Assembly (NCBI RefSeq): GCF_000420745.1
Contig: NZ_ATVN01000004.1
Coordinates: 1 to 64,000 of the forward strand
Reading direction: 5' to 3'
Length of the DNA: 64,000 nt
DNA from: Pseudorhodobacter ferrugineus DSM 5888
GTDB lineage: Bacteria > Pseudomonadota > Alphaproteobacteria > Rhodobacterales > Rhodobacteraceae
The notes under the pieces are model-generated. The model made no database searches. It was not told the origin of the DNA and worked only from the letters and a program-made list of their open reading frames with translations. The position numbers and the translations under genes were made by a program. Below are positions 15,275-23,887 of this stretch, in pieces. Every line of letters starts with the position of its first letter. Position 1 is the first letter of the stretch.

Positions 15275-18040
15275 TTACTCTGCTGCGACCGCGCTTTCGG
15301 CTTTTTCAACCTTGACCGCCGAGAATTTAAACTCGGGGATTTTACCGTAAGGGTCGACTGCGGGGTTGGTCAGGATATTCGCTGCCGCCTCGACATAGGC
15401 GAAGGGCAGGAACACCATATCCTCGGCCACGGCACGGTCTGCGCGGGCCATGATAACGATGCTGCCGCGGCGGGTGGACAGGCGCACATGGCCGCCCGGT
15501 TCCACGCCCAAGGCCCGCAGGGTTTTGGGGTGAAGAGAGCAGTTCGCCTCGGGTTCTACCGCGTCCAGAACCTTGGAACGGCGGGTCATGGAGCCGGTGT
15601 GCCAATGTTCCAACTGTCGCCCCGTTGTCAGAATCATCGGGTATTCAGCATCTGGCACCTCATCAGGGGCAATCACCGATGCAGGGGCAAACCGTGCGCG
15701 ACCGTTTGCGCGCGGGAAGCCATCGGCGAACACAATCGGCTGGCCGGGGTCGGTGGGCGACAGGCTGGGGTAGGTGACGCAGCCCTCAGATTCGAGCCGG
15801 TCCCATGTGATGTTGTTCAGCGACTTCATATTCAGCTTCATTTCGGCGAACACTTGGGACGGGTGGGTGTAGGTCCAGTTCAGACCAAGGCGTTTTGCAA
15901 GTTCAACCGTGATCGCCCAATCCTCGCGCGCCTCACCCGGTGGTTTCACCGCTGGGCGGCCCATTTGCACCTGACGGTTGGTATTCGTCACGGTGCCGGA
16001 TTTTTCATAGAACGCGGCGGCGGGCAGGATGACATCGGCGTAATTGGCGGTTTCTGTCAGGAAAATATCCTGCACAATCAGGTGTTCCAGTTTCGCCAGC
16101 GCCTCACGCGCATGGGTGACGTCGGGGTCGGACATCGCCGGATTTTCACCAAGGATATACATGCTTTTGATATGGCCTTCGTGGACCGCATCCAGAATTT
16201 CGGTGACGGTCAGGCCCTTTTCGGCGCTGAAATCGCCTGATCCCCAGACCTCGGTAAAGGCGTTGCGGATATTGTCGCTGGTGACGGTTTGGTAATCGGG
16301 CAGGAACATCGGGATCAGGCCCGCATCGGACGCGCCTTGGACGTTGTTCTGGCCGCGCAACGGGTGAAGGCCCGCGCCGGGGCGGCCAACTTGGCCCGTC
16401 ATAAGCGCCAAAGCGATCAGGCTGCGGGCATTGTCGGTGCCGTGGATGTGTTGCGACACGCCCATACCCCAGAAAATCATGCCCGCTTTGGCACCTGCAA
16501 AGGTGCGCGCCACGTCGCGGAGGGTTTCGGCGGGGATGCCGCAAACCGCCGCCATCTTTTCGGGTGGGAAGTTTGCAAGGTGAGCTTTTTCAGCCTCCCA
16601 ATTCTCGGTGTAGGCCTCGATATATTGTTGATCGTACAGCTTTTCCTCAACAATCACATGCATGATGGCGTTGAGCATCGACACATCCGAACCGGGGCGG
16701 AATTGCAGCATGTGGCTGGCAAAACGGCGCAGGCCAACGCCGCGCGGGTCCATCACGATCAGCTTGCCGCCGCGTTTGGTGAATTGCTTGAAAAAAGTCG
16801 CGGCGACGGGGTGGTTTTCAACCGGATTGGCACCGATGACGATGGCGACATCCGAGTTTTCGATTTGGTTGAAGGTGGCCGTTACGGCGGCGGAACCCAC
16901 GTTTTCCATCAGCGCCGCCACAGATGAGGCGTGGCACAGGCGCGTGCAGTGATCGACGTTGTTATGGGCAAACCCTTGGCGGATCAGCTTTTGGAAGAGA
17001 TATGCCTCCTCATTCGAGCATTTGGCCGAGCCAAAGCCCGCAATCGCGCGACCGCCATCGCTGTCGCGCAGTTTGGTCATGCCTTTGGCGGCGAAGTCCA
17101 GCGCCTCGTCCCATGTTGCCTCACGGAAATGGGTCATCAGGTTGCCGGGGTCCACGTTCAGGCCTTTGGGCATGTTCGGCTTGCGGATCAGCGGTTTGGT
17201 CAGGCGGTGCGGGTGGTGGATATAGTCATAGCCGAAGCGACCTTTGACACACAGGCGGCCTTCGTTGGCGGGGCCGTTGATGCCGTCGACGAACTTGACC
17301 TTGCCGTCTTTGACTTTCAGCGAGACCTGACAGCCGACACCGCAGAACGGGCAGATGGATTTGACTTCGGTGTCGAAATCCTTGCTGTCGCCGCGCTGTT
17401 GGTCATCCATCACCGAAGCGGGCATCAGAGCGCCCGTGGGGCAGGCCTGCACACATTCACCGCAGGCAACGCAAGTGCTGGCACCCATCGGGTCGGCCAT
17501 ATCAAAGGTGGGATAGCTGTTTTGGCCGCGACCCGACATGCCGATCACGTCATTCACCTGCACCTCGCGGCAGGCGCGCACGCAAAGGCCACAGGAAATG
17601 CAGGCATCAAGGTTGACGCGCATGGCGACGTGAGAGTCGTCCAAGAGCGGGATGCGGGTGGATTCGAGTTTCGGCAAACGGGTGCCTGTGGCGCCGGTGG
17701 CCGCGATCATATCAACCATGTGGGATGAGGCGTCATGCTTGGTTTCGGGCAGATCTGTCACCAGCATTTCCACAACCATCTTGCGGGCGGCAAGGGCACG
17801 GGCGGACCCAGTATGCACGACCATGCCCGCCACGGGTTCGCGGATACAAGACGCGGCAAGGGTGCGTTCGCCTTCCACCTCGACCACGCAGGCGCGACAG
17901 TTGCCATCGGGACGGTAACCGGGGGCAGGTTTGTGGCACAGATGCGGGATGATCAGGCCGCGACCGTTCGCGACCTCCCATATCGTTTGGCCAGCTTCGG
18001 CAGTGGTCTCAATGCCATCAAGGGTGAATGTTACGGACAT
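15275..18040 (-). CDS. fdsA: NAD-dependent formate dehydrogenase, alpha (molybdenum) subunit
   Basis: A 921-residue catalytic subunit that oxidises formate to CO2. Visible cofactor sites in order: a [2Fe-2S] domain with C35, C48, C51 and C65; two ferredoxin clusters (C147/C150/C153/C157 and C190/C193/C196/C200); a [4Fe-4S] with C230/C233/C237/C264; and the molybdenum ligand C369 followed by H370 in TRLCHASSV, so this is a cysteine rather than selenocysteine enzyme. The remainder is the bis-MGD domain. I start at 18040, overlapping the preceding fdsB stop by one base (TGATG); the longer open frame merely covers the end of fdsB. Soluble, cytoplasmic, partner of the gene upstream. Confidence 0.95.
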   Translation of the reverse strand: MSVTFTLDGIETTAEAGQTIWEVANGRGLIIPHLCHKPAPGYRPDGNCRACVVEVEGERTLAASCIREPVAGMVVHTGSARALAARKMVVEMLVTDLPETKHDASSHMVDMIAATGATGTRLPKLESTRIPLLDDSHVAMRVNLDACISCGLCVRACREVQVNDVIGMSGRGQNSYPTFDMADPMGASTCVACGECVQACPTGALMPASVMDDQQRGDSKDFDTEVKSICPFCGVGCQVSLKVKDGKVKFVDGINGPANEGRLCVKGRFGYDYIHHPHRLTKPLIRKPNMPKGLNVDPGNLMTHFREATWDEALDFAAKGMTKLRDSDGGRAIAGFGSAKCSNEEAYLFQKLIRQGFAHNNVDHCTRLCHASSVAALMENVGSAAVTATFNQIENSDVAIVIGANPVENHPVAATFFKQFTKRGGKLIVMDPRGVGLRRFASHMLQFRPGSDVSMLNAIMHVIVEEKLYDQQYIEAYTENWEAEKAHLANFPPEKMAAVCGIPAETLRDVARTFAGAKAGMIFWGMGVSQHIHGTDNARSLIALALMTGQVGRPGAGLHPLRGQNNVQGASDAGLIPMFLPDYQTVTSDNIRNAFTEVWGSGDFSAEKGLTVTEILDAVHEGHIKSMYILGENPAMSDPDVTHAREALAKLEHLIVQDIFLTETANYADVILPAAAFYEKSGTVTNTNRQVQMGRPAVKPPGEAREDWAITVELAKRLGLNWTYTHPSQVFAEMKLNMKSLNNITWDRLESEGCVTYPSLSPTDPGQPIVFADGFPRANGRARFAPASVIAPDEVPDAEYPMILTTGRQLEHWHTGSMTRRSKVLDAVEPEANCSLHPKTLRALGVEPGGHVRLSTRRGSIVIMARADRAVAEDMVFLPFAYVEAAANILTNPAVDPYGKIPEFKFSAVKVEKAESAVAAE

Positions 18041-19725
18041 CAGATTTCCTCCGCGAAGTGTTTCATCACCAGCTTGATCGGGTTGGGAGCGGCTTGGCCG
18101 AGGCCGCAGATCGAGGCGTCGACCATGACGTTTGACAGTTCCGTCAGAAGCGCTTGGTCCCATGTGTCGGCTTGCATCAGTTTCACGGCCTTTTCGCAAC
18201 CCACACGGCAGGGGGTGCATTGGCCGCAGGATTCCGCCTCAAAGAACTTGAGCATGTTGAGGGCGGCATCGCGGGCGCGGTCTTGGTGGCCCAGAACCAC
18301 AACAGCGGCGGACCCGATAAAGGTGCCATGCGGTTGCAACGTGTCAAAATCGAGCGGGATATCGTGCATCGACGCGGGCAGCAGGCCCGAGGAGGGACCA
18401 CCCGGTTGATAGGCCTTGAAGGTGTGACCTTCCGCCATGCCGCCAGCGGCATGGAGGACATCGGTGATGGTAGAGCCTGCGGGCAAAAGGTAGACACCCG
18501 GCTTTGCCACGCGGCCCGACACGGAATAGGAACGCAGGCCGGTGCGCCCGTTCAGGGTGGTGTTGTTCAAAACCTCGGGGCCTTCGCGCACGATGCGGGC
18601 GACCCATTTCAGGGTTTCGACGTTATGGACAAGGGTCGGGCGGTCAAAGATGCCGACTTGGGCCACAAAAGGCGGACGGTGGCGGGGCAGGCCGCGCTTG
18701 CCCTCGATGCTTTCGATCATCGCGGATTCTTCGCCGCAGATATAGGCACCCGCGCCGCGGCGCAGGTCGATATAGCCGGGAGCGACAATGCCGGCCTGTT
18801 CCAGCGCTGCGATTTCATGGGCGAGGATATGGAGTACGGCGGGATATTCGTCGCGCATGTAGATAAAGCATTTATCCGCCTCGACCGCCCAAGCGGCGAT
18901 CAGCATGCCTTCGAGGAAAAGATGGGGCGTGCGTTCCAGATAATGGCGGTCTTTGAACGTGCCAGGTTCGCCTTCGTCCCCGTTCACGGCCAGATAGCGG
19001 GGGCCAGCGTTGGCGCGCACAAAGCCCCATTTCTTGCCCGACGGAAAGCCCGCCCCGCCAAGGCCGCGCAGGCCAGAGGCCATGACCAAATCCTGCACCG
19101 CCGACCAATCGCCATTGGTGCGCAGTTGCGTCAGGTGTTTATAGCCGCCTGCATGGGCATAGGCGTCAAACCCTTCGTAAAGCGGGATGACGGGGTGGAA
19201 ATCGCCCTTTGTGATCGCGTCTTCGACCTTGGCGGGGGTGGCGTGGTCGATGTGGAGGTGGCCGATTTCAAGGGTCGGGGCGGTATCGCAACGGCCCATG
19301 CACGGCGCACGCAGAACGCGGACCTTTGCCGGATCGTGACCCTTGGTCAGCGCATCAAACAGCGCCTCGGAGCCAGCGAGTTCGCACGACAGGCTGTCGC
19401 AGACACGGATGGTCAGGTCGGGCGGCGGCGTGTCATTTTCGCGGATCGGGTCAAAATGGGCATAGAAGGTCGCGACCTCCCACACCTCGGCCATCGAGAC
19501 GCGCATTTCCTCGGCCAGTGCGCGCAGATGGGCGGCAGACAGATGGCCGTATTCATCTTGGATCAAATGTAGGAATTCAATCAGCAGATCGCGGTGGCGG
19601 GGGCGGTCGCCCAGCAGGGATTTGACCTGATCCCATGCGGCATCGTCCAATTGGCGGCCCTTGGTGGCGCGGCGGCCCTTGCCCTTGCCCGATTTCCAGA
19701 TGCCGTCTTGCTGATCGAGTGCCAT
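18040..19725 (-). CDS. fdsB: Formate dehydrogenase diaphorase subunit, fused gamma (NuoE-like) and beta (NuoF-like)
   Basis: A 561-residue protein joining two subunits that are often separate. Residues about 1-155 are a NuoE/FdsG-like thioredoxin-fold domain with [2Fe-2S] cysteines C109, C114, C142 and C146. The rest is NuoF/FdsB-like, with the FMN/NADH region GLRGLGGAGFPSGKKWGF and NGDEGEPGTFKDRH, and a C-terminal [4Fe-4S] motif SCGQCTPCRVGC. It passes electrons from FdsA to NAD+. Start at 19725 follows AAAGGATACGGCC; an upstream in-frame ATG at 19788 lacks such a site. First gene of the fds operon; divergent from tusA. Confidence 0.93.
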   Translation of the reverse strand: MALDQQDGIWKSGKGKGRRATKGRQLDDAAWDQVKSLLGDRPRHRDLLIEFLHLIQDEYGHLSAAHLRALAEEMRVSMAEVWEVATFYAHFDPIRENDTPPPDLTIRVCDSLSCELAGSEALFDALTKGHDPAKVRVLRAPCMGRCDTAPTLEIGHLHIDHATPAKVEDAITKGDFHPVIPLYEGFDAYAHAGGYKHLTQLRTNGDWSAVQDLVMASGLRGLGGAGFPSGKKWGFVRANAGPRYLAVNGDEGEPGTFKDRHYLERTPHLFLEGMLIAAWAVEADKCFIYMRDEYPAVLHILAHEIAALEQAGIVAPGYIDLRRGAGAYICGEESAMIESIEGKRGLPRHRPPFVAQVGIFDRPTLVHNVETLKWVARIVREGPEVLNNTTLNGRTGLRSYSVSGRVAKPGVYLLPAGSTITDVLHAAGGMAEGHTFKAYQPGGPSSGLLPASMHDIPLDFDTLQPHGTFIGSAAVVVLGHQDRARDAALNMLKFFEAESCGQCTPCRVGCEKAVKLMQADTWDQALLTELSNVMVDASICGLGQAAPNPIKLVMKHFAEEI

Positions 19726-19851
19726 TGGCCGTATCCTTTGTGCGTCTGGTGGTTTGGGCAGGTGTCGTGCGGGCAGGGTATGTGGCATGTTCTGTCACTT
19801 GGCCGCGCAAAACAATAGACGGATGGCGGCATTTTACCGAAGGAAAGCGGC

Positions 19852-20079
19852 ATGGATTGGGATGATGAACTGGATGCGCAGGGGCTGTTATGTCCGTTGC
19901 CGGTGCTGAAGGCGCGCAAGCGTCTGAAGGGCCTGCCAGCGGGGGCGGTTTTGCGCGTTTTGGCGACAGATCCGGCAGCAGTGATTGATATTCCGCATTT
20001 TTGCAGTGAGTCGGGGCATGTGTTGGTCGGGTCGGGAGATATTGGGCCAAGTCAGTATTATTTGATCCGGCGGGTTTAA
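19852..20079 (+). CDS. TusA-like sulfurtransferase
   Basis: A 75-residue TusA/SirA-family protein. The sulfur-carrying CPxP motif is CPLP with Cys14, preceded by LDAQGLLCPLPVLKARK, the family signature; GGAAAGCGGC precedes the ATG. It stands between fds (divergent) and the molybdenum cofactor operon (converging). In other bacteria TusA-type proteins shuttle sulfur toward tRNA thiolation and molybdenum cofactor or formate dehydrogenase maturation; the location next to formate dehydrogenase and fdhD makes the second role attractive here, by inference only. Confidence 0.9.
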   Translation: MDWDDELDAQGLLCPLPVLKARKRLKGLPAGAVLRVLATDPAAVIDIPHFCSESGHVLVGSGDIGPSQYYLIRRV

Positions 20080-20112
20080 CCAAGGCCGGTACTTTTGTGG
20101 CGGCGTTGGAAT

Positions 20113-20145
20113 GAGTATTTTTGCAAAGATGAAATGGGGGTCAGG
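20113..20145 (+). repeat. GAGTATTT...CAAAGATGAAA repeat (copy 1)
   Basis: GAGTATTTTTGCAAAGATGAAATGGGGGTCAG-type unit between the convergent tusA and moeA ends. Closely similar units occur at 30177-30199 and 30210-30235 (reverse orientation) and 60293-60322, with a more divergent one at 26389-26413. All are intergenic and near gene ends. Confidence 0.6.
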
Positions 20146-22267
20146 TTAGGCCCATGCCGGTGTAGGGCAGGAAGCTTACCGGCATGCCGGGGGTGACCTC
20201 GGTCGCGGCATCGGGCAGTTCAATCAGGCCTGTGGCCCATGCGAGGCCGGATATGCGGCCCGACCCTTCGGATTGGAACACCTCGGCATGGCCATCGGCA
20301 TTGAGGCGGGCGCGCAGGTATTCGCGGCGACCGGCCTTTTTGGATTTGGAAAAGGCGGCGGGGACGGTGAAGCGTTGGGGTTCCACCCAGCCCGCGCCAG
20401 CAAGGGTTGAGAGGGTGGGGCGGGCGAAGATGAGCGCGCAGGTGAGGGCAGCGACGGGATTGCCAGGCAGGCCGAGGACGGGGATGCCGTTCCAAATGGC
20501 CAGCGCCAGCGGGCGGCCCGGTTTCATCGCGATGCGCCAGCTGGACAAGGTGCCTTCGGTGGAAAGGAGTTTGGACACGTGATCCTCATCCCCTGCCGAG
20601 GCACCGCCGGAGGTGAGGATGACATCGGTGGTTTGAGCGCCGAGGGTGAGCTTTTCACGAATATCATTAGGGGTGTCAGGCGCATGGCCGAGGTCGATGG
20701 CGTCATAGCCCCAACCTGTGGCAAGGGCGAGGAGCATGGGGCGGTTGGCATCATAGATCTGGTGGAGTGCGGCGGCGTTGCTGGTGATTTCATCACCCGT
20801 AGACAGAACGCCCACACGCAGGCGGCGAAAGGTTTGCACCTGCCCCGTACCAGTGGCCGCAAGCAGCGCCAAGTCGGGCGCGCGGAGTTTGTGGCCTTTT
20901 TGCAGGGCGGTGGCACCTTGGGGCAGGTCTTCACCCGCGCGGCGGGTGTTGGCGCGGGGCTTGATGGGGCCATCAAAGGCGATGGCGGTGGCGCTGATCG
21001 CGCAGTCTTCCTCTAGCACCACGGTATCAACGCCGTGGGGCAGGATCGCGCCAGTCAGGATACGCACGGCTTGGCCATGTGGGACGGTGCCGGTAAAGGG
21101 TTGGCCTGCGGCGGCGCGGCCCTGTGCCAAGGGGAGCTGGCAGATGCCTGAGCCCGTGGCGGCATGGGCAAAGCCGTAACCGTCGACTGCCGAATTGGCA
21201 TGGGGCGGGTTGGCGCGTTGGGCCGTGACATCGACGGCAAGAACGTGGCCGAGGGCGCTGTGCAGAGGCACGGTTTGGATGCCCGTCACGGGGTGCAAGG
21301 CGGCACGCAGGCGGGCCAGCGCAGCATCCACTGGGGTCCACGCCACACCTTGCGGCATGGCAAAGCAATCGTTGCGCAGGCGGGGCGGGGTTAGGGTTTT
21401 ACGCTGGGCTTGCAGTGCTTTTGCCATGCCCGCGCCAAGATACCAGCCTTCAGCTTGCAGCAATTCCTGGGGTTCATTCGGGGCCATAAGGTCCCCAAGT
21501 TTGCCGGTTTGCGACAGGTCGAAGAAGGCCTTGGCATGGGTGCGGGTTTGCGCCTCATCCGCGGTCATGCCGCCTGCGACCAAGGCGGCGACATCGGTTT
21601 TGAGCAGGGATAAATACGCCTCGGCAATGACCACAGGGGCATTGGCGGTGGGTTCCAGCGGCCAGACCGCGATTTTGCCCGCATGGGCAGCGCGCAGGCG
21701 GTGCAGCACAGGGATACCGGTCAGCGATTGCGCGCCAACGGCCCCAGCGCCGGCCAGTTGCCAGATGGTTTTGGGCTGCAAGCCCTGCTCGTGCCCGACG
21801 GTTTCGGCGCGGCGGAAATGAGCCAGTTCGGGGGGGAGCGCGGGTTTCAGGCGCGGCAGATCGGGGGTGTCTGCCTTTTGCCCATTGCCCCAGAACGGGC
21901 CACCACCGGTGAAATGGCGGTTCATTTCGGCGGCAATATCGCGGTAGTTCGTGCCGTTTTTCGGTGTGTCGGTGACGCGGGCCACAAGCCAGTCCCACAG
22001 GGCGAGCGCGTGGGGCTGGCCGGTAAGCCGTTCGGCCAGACCGCGCGGCGCGCCATAGGCGAAATCGCAGGCCAGCAGCAGGCGGGTGCCTTGGGTTAAG
22101 GCGTCAGCGATAAGTTCGGACAGTCGCACCTCGGCACCGTGACGGGTGGCGATGTTTTCGGCGGTGGTGCCTTGGGGCGTGGCGATGGCGATCCAAATGG
22201 AATCGCCGCCCGTGGTCGGTTTGCCCGCCGCCGACCAATCGACTACGATCACGCTGTCAAACGTCAT
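20141..22267 (-). CDS. moeA: Molybdopterin molybdotransferase MoeA fused to an N-terminal DUF429-like domain
   Basis: A 708-residue two-part protein. Residues about 310-708 are a complete MoeA, with PPHANSAVDGYG (354-365), STGDEITS, SGGASAGDEDHV and GLPGNPVAA; this part inserts molybdate into adenylylated molybdopterin. Residues 1 to about 300 form an additional domain beginning VIVVDWSAAGKP and including LLLACDFAYGAPRGL and GPFWGN, which looks like the RNase-H-like DUF429 type seen in uncharacterised proteins. Usual MoeA is about 400 residues, so the extra domain is a true fusion: the frame is uninterrupted. It overlaps mobB by 4 bp and is the last gene of the fdhD-mobA-mobB operon. Confidence 0.85.
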   Translation of the reverse strand: MTFDSVIVVDWSAAGKPTTGGDSIWIAIATPQGTTAENIATRHGAEVRLSELIADALTQGTRLLLACDFAYGAPRGLAERLTGQPHALALWDWLVARVTDTPKNGTNYRDIAAEMNRHFTGGGPFWGNGQKADTPDLPRLKPALPPELAHFRRAETVGHEQGLQPKTIWQLAGAGAVGAQSLTGIPVLHRLRAAHAGKIAVWPLEPTANAPVVIAEAYLSLLKTDVAALVAGGMTADEAQTRTHAKAFFDLSQTGKLGDLMAPNEPQELLQAEGWYLGAGMAKALQAQRKTLTPPRLRNDCFAMPQGVAWTPVDAALARLRAALHPVTGIQTVPLHSALGHVLAVDVTAQRANPPHANSAVDGYGFAHAATGSGICQLPLAQGRAAAGQPFTGTVPHGQAVRILTGAILPHGVDTVVLEEDCAISATAIAFDGPIKPRANTRRAGEDLPQGATALQKGHKLRAPDLALLAATGTGQVQTFRRLRVGVLSTGDEITSNAAALHQIYDANRPMLLALATGWGYDAIDLGHAPDTPNDIREKLTLGAQTTDVILTSGGASAGDEDHVSKLLSTEGTLSSWRIAMKPGRPLALAIWNGIPVLGLPGNPVAALTCALIFARPTLSTLAGAGWVEPQRFTVPAAFSKSKKAGRREYLRARLNADGHAEVFQSEGSGRISGLAWATGLIELPDAATEVTPGMPVSFLPYTGMGLT

Positions 22268-22755
22268 AGCCCCACCTCTGTCGCGATGAAGTTGGCGATG
22301 GCGGTGGTGTCATCAAGGTGGAACAACGGCAGGGCGGTTGCGGGGTTGGCATTCGATGCCACAGCGCGGATCGATGGGTTATCGGGCGACAGCAAGGGGC
22401 GGCCGGTTTCTGTGCGGTGCGCCTCGATCTTTGGGTGGGGGGCTTGTTTATAGCCTTCGATCAGGATCAGGTCGACGGGGTCTAGGCGTTGGAGGAGGTC
22501 GTCCAACGCGGGTTCCGACGCACCGCGCAATTCGGTCATCAGCGCCCAGCGTACGGGGGATGATACCAGCACCTGCCCCGCGCCTGCGGTACGGTGGCGG
22601 TAACTGTCGCGGCCTTCGTGGTCGATTTCCGTGGCGTGATGGGCGTGTTTGATGGTGGAAACGGACAGCCCCCGCGCGGTGAATTCGGTGATCAGGCGTT
22701 CCATGAGGCCGGTTTTGCCTGCGTTTTTAGTGCCTGTGATGCCGTAGATCTTCAT
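22264..22755 (-). CDS. mobB: Molybdopterin-guanine dinucleotide biosynthesis adaptor MobB
   Basis: A 163-residue P-loop GTPase: Walker A GTKNAGKTG at residues 8-16, then VSTIKHAHHATEIDHEGRDS, the metal/nucleotide region of MobB, and DLILIEGYK as Walker B. MobB assists MobA in attaching GMP to molybdopterin, as needed for the bis-MGD cofactor of FdsA. Overlaps both mobA (upstream) and moeA (downstream) by 4 bp. Confidence 0.93.
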   Translation of the reverse strand: MKIYGITGTKNAGKTGLMERLITEFTARGLSVSTIKHAHHATEIDHEGRDSYRHRTAGAGQVLVSSPVRWALMTELRGASEPALDDLLQRLDPVDLILIEGYKQAPHPKIEAHRTETGRPLLSPDNPSIRAVASNANPATALPLFHLDDTTAIANFIATEVGL

Positions 22756-23360
22756 GCCTGCCCCATCAGGGTTTCTGCCTCAAGTATATCTTCGGGTGTG
22801 TTGATGTTGAAGAACGGATCAAAGGGGTGGCTGACAAATTCGGCGGTGCCTGCGTGGTGGCTGTCGGTCCACAAAACGATTTTGCGCAGGCCACCCGTGA
22901 GCGCCGCGCGCAGGTCGTGGCGCAGGGCGGTGGGCCACAGGCCAAAGGTGGGTTGGCGGTGCAGCTTGCCCATAGGGTCGCGGCTGGCGGCAAGGCACAG
23001 GCCGGAGGGGCCTGCGTTCTCTTGCAGTTTGACGGCCAGATCGGCAGGGAAAAACGGGGTGTCGGCGGCGGCGGTGATGATTGCTGTTGCCCCAAGGTTT
23101 GCGGCCCAATCTAGGCCTGCGAGGACACCCGCCAAGGGGCCGGGGTGATCGGGCAGGCTGTCGGGTAGGATGGGCAGGCCAAATTCGGCAAGGCGTGCGG
23201 GGTCACCATTGGCGTTGATAGCAAGGGGCGTGCATTGAGCGGACAGGCGGGTGATGACATGGTCGATAAGCCGCTGACCTGCGACCATGCGCAAGCCTTT
23301 GTCGCCGCCGCCCATGCGGGTTGCGCGCCCGCCTGCAAGGATGATGCCGAGCAGGGTCAT
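22752..23360 (-). CDS. mobA: Molybdenum cofactor guanylyltransferase MobA
   Basis: A 202-residue nucleotidyltransferase. The N-terminal GTP-binding motif ILAGGRATRMGGGDKG is at residues 7-22, and the later FFNINTPEDILEAE block is typical of MobA. I start at 23360, where the ATG overlaps the upstream stop as ATGA; an in-frame ATG six codons earlier is possible. It makes the MGD form of the cofactor required by the formate dehydrogenase in this block. Confidence 0.92.
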   Translation of the reverse strand: MTLLGIILAGGRATRMGGGDKGLRMVAGQRLIDHVITRLSAQCTPLAINANGDPARLAEFGLPILPDSLPDHPGPLAGVLAGLDWAANLGATAIITAAADTPFFPADLAVKLQENAGPSGLCLAASRDPMGKLHRQPTFGLWPTALRHDLRAALTGGLRKIVLWTDSHHAGTAEFVSHPFDPFFNINTPEDILEAETLMGQA

Positions 23361-23887
23361 TGTGCCGCCGTGTGCCATGATTGCATTTGGGCAAAGGCGG
23401 CTTTGGGGTCGTCAAAGGCGCGGTTTGGCAGAATAAAGGCCGCGCCGCCGATCGACATGAAAATCGCAGTTTTGCCATGGGTCAACTGGAACACAGCGGG
23501 CCAGCCCAGACGCCTGTCTTCATGTGTAGTTTGAACGTGAATGCCTGCCGCATCAACGGTGATACGGGTGCCCGTCGGGTCTTCACAGGCCAAGGCGCGG
23601 GTGGACATCCAATCCAGCTGCATCCCGTATTGAAGCAACCCAAAACCACCCACCAAAAGAAACACGATTGGCCCGATGTAAAAGGGCGGCATGCCGCCAG
23701 TTGCGGCCGTGTAGGCCCAGATGAACAGGCCCATGGCCCCCGCCCCCGCCAAAAGCGCCATAACAAGCAGGGCCACCGAAATGACGCGGCGTTGCCACGG
23801 CAACAGCAAGGCGTTGGATGCCATGGCGATGCCTTCGACCATTTCATCTTGGGCCAGGGTGAAATCAAGCGTGATCTTGTCAGTCAT
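23357..23887 (-). CDS. Small two-helix membrane protein (YcxB-like), function unknown
   Basis: A 176-residue protein with two hydrophobic segments (VISVALLVMALLAGAGAMGL and FYIGPIVFLLVGGFGLLQYG) between a short N-terminal part and a C-terminal cytoplasmic domain with RITVDAAGIHVQTTHEDRRLGW and AAFILPNRAF, resembling YcxB-like proteins. It is locked between fdhD (8-bp overlap) and mobA (4-bp overlap), so it is certainly expressed with the molybdenum cofactor genes, yet no known step needs such a protein. Could be a hitchhiker. Confidence 0.72.
   Translation of the reverse strand: MTDKITLDFTLAQDEMVEGIAMASNALLLPWQRRVISVALLVMALLAGAGAMGLFIWAYTAATGGMPPFYIGPIVFLLVGGFGLLQYGMQLDWMSTRALACEDPTGTRITVDAAGIHVQTTHEDRRLGWPAVFQLTHGKTAIFMSIGGAAFILPNRAFDDPKAAFAQMQSWHTAAQ

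Noticed and set aside
18040-19725. Reading the fused NuoE/NuoF-like gene as part of respiratory complex I
   Set aside because: It is followed directly by the molybdenum-containing fdsA and no other nuo genes are present, so it is the formate dehydrogenase diaphorase.
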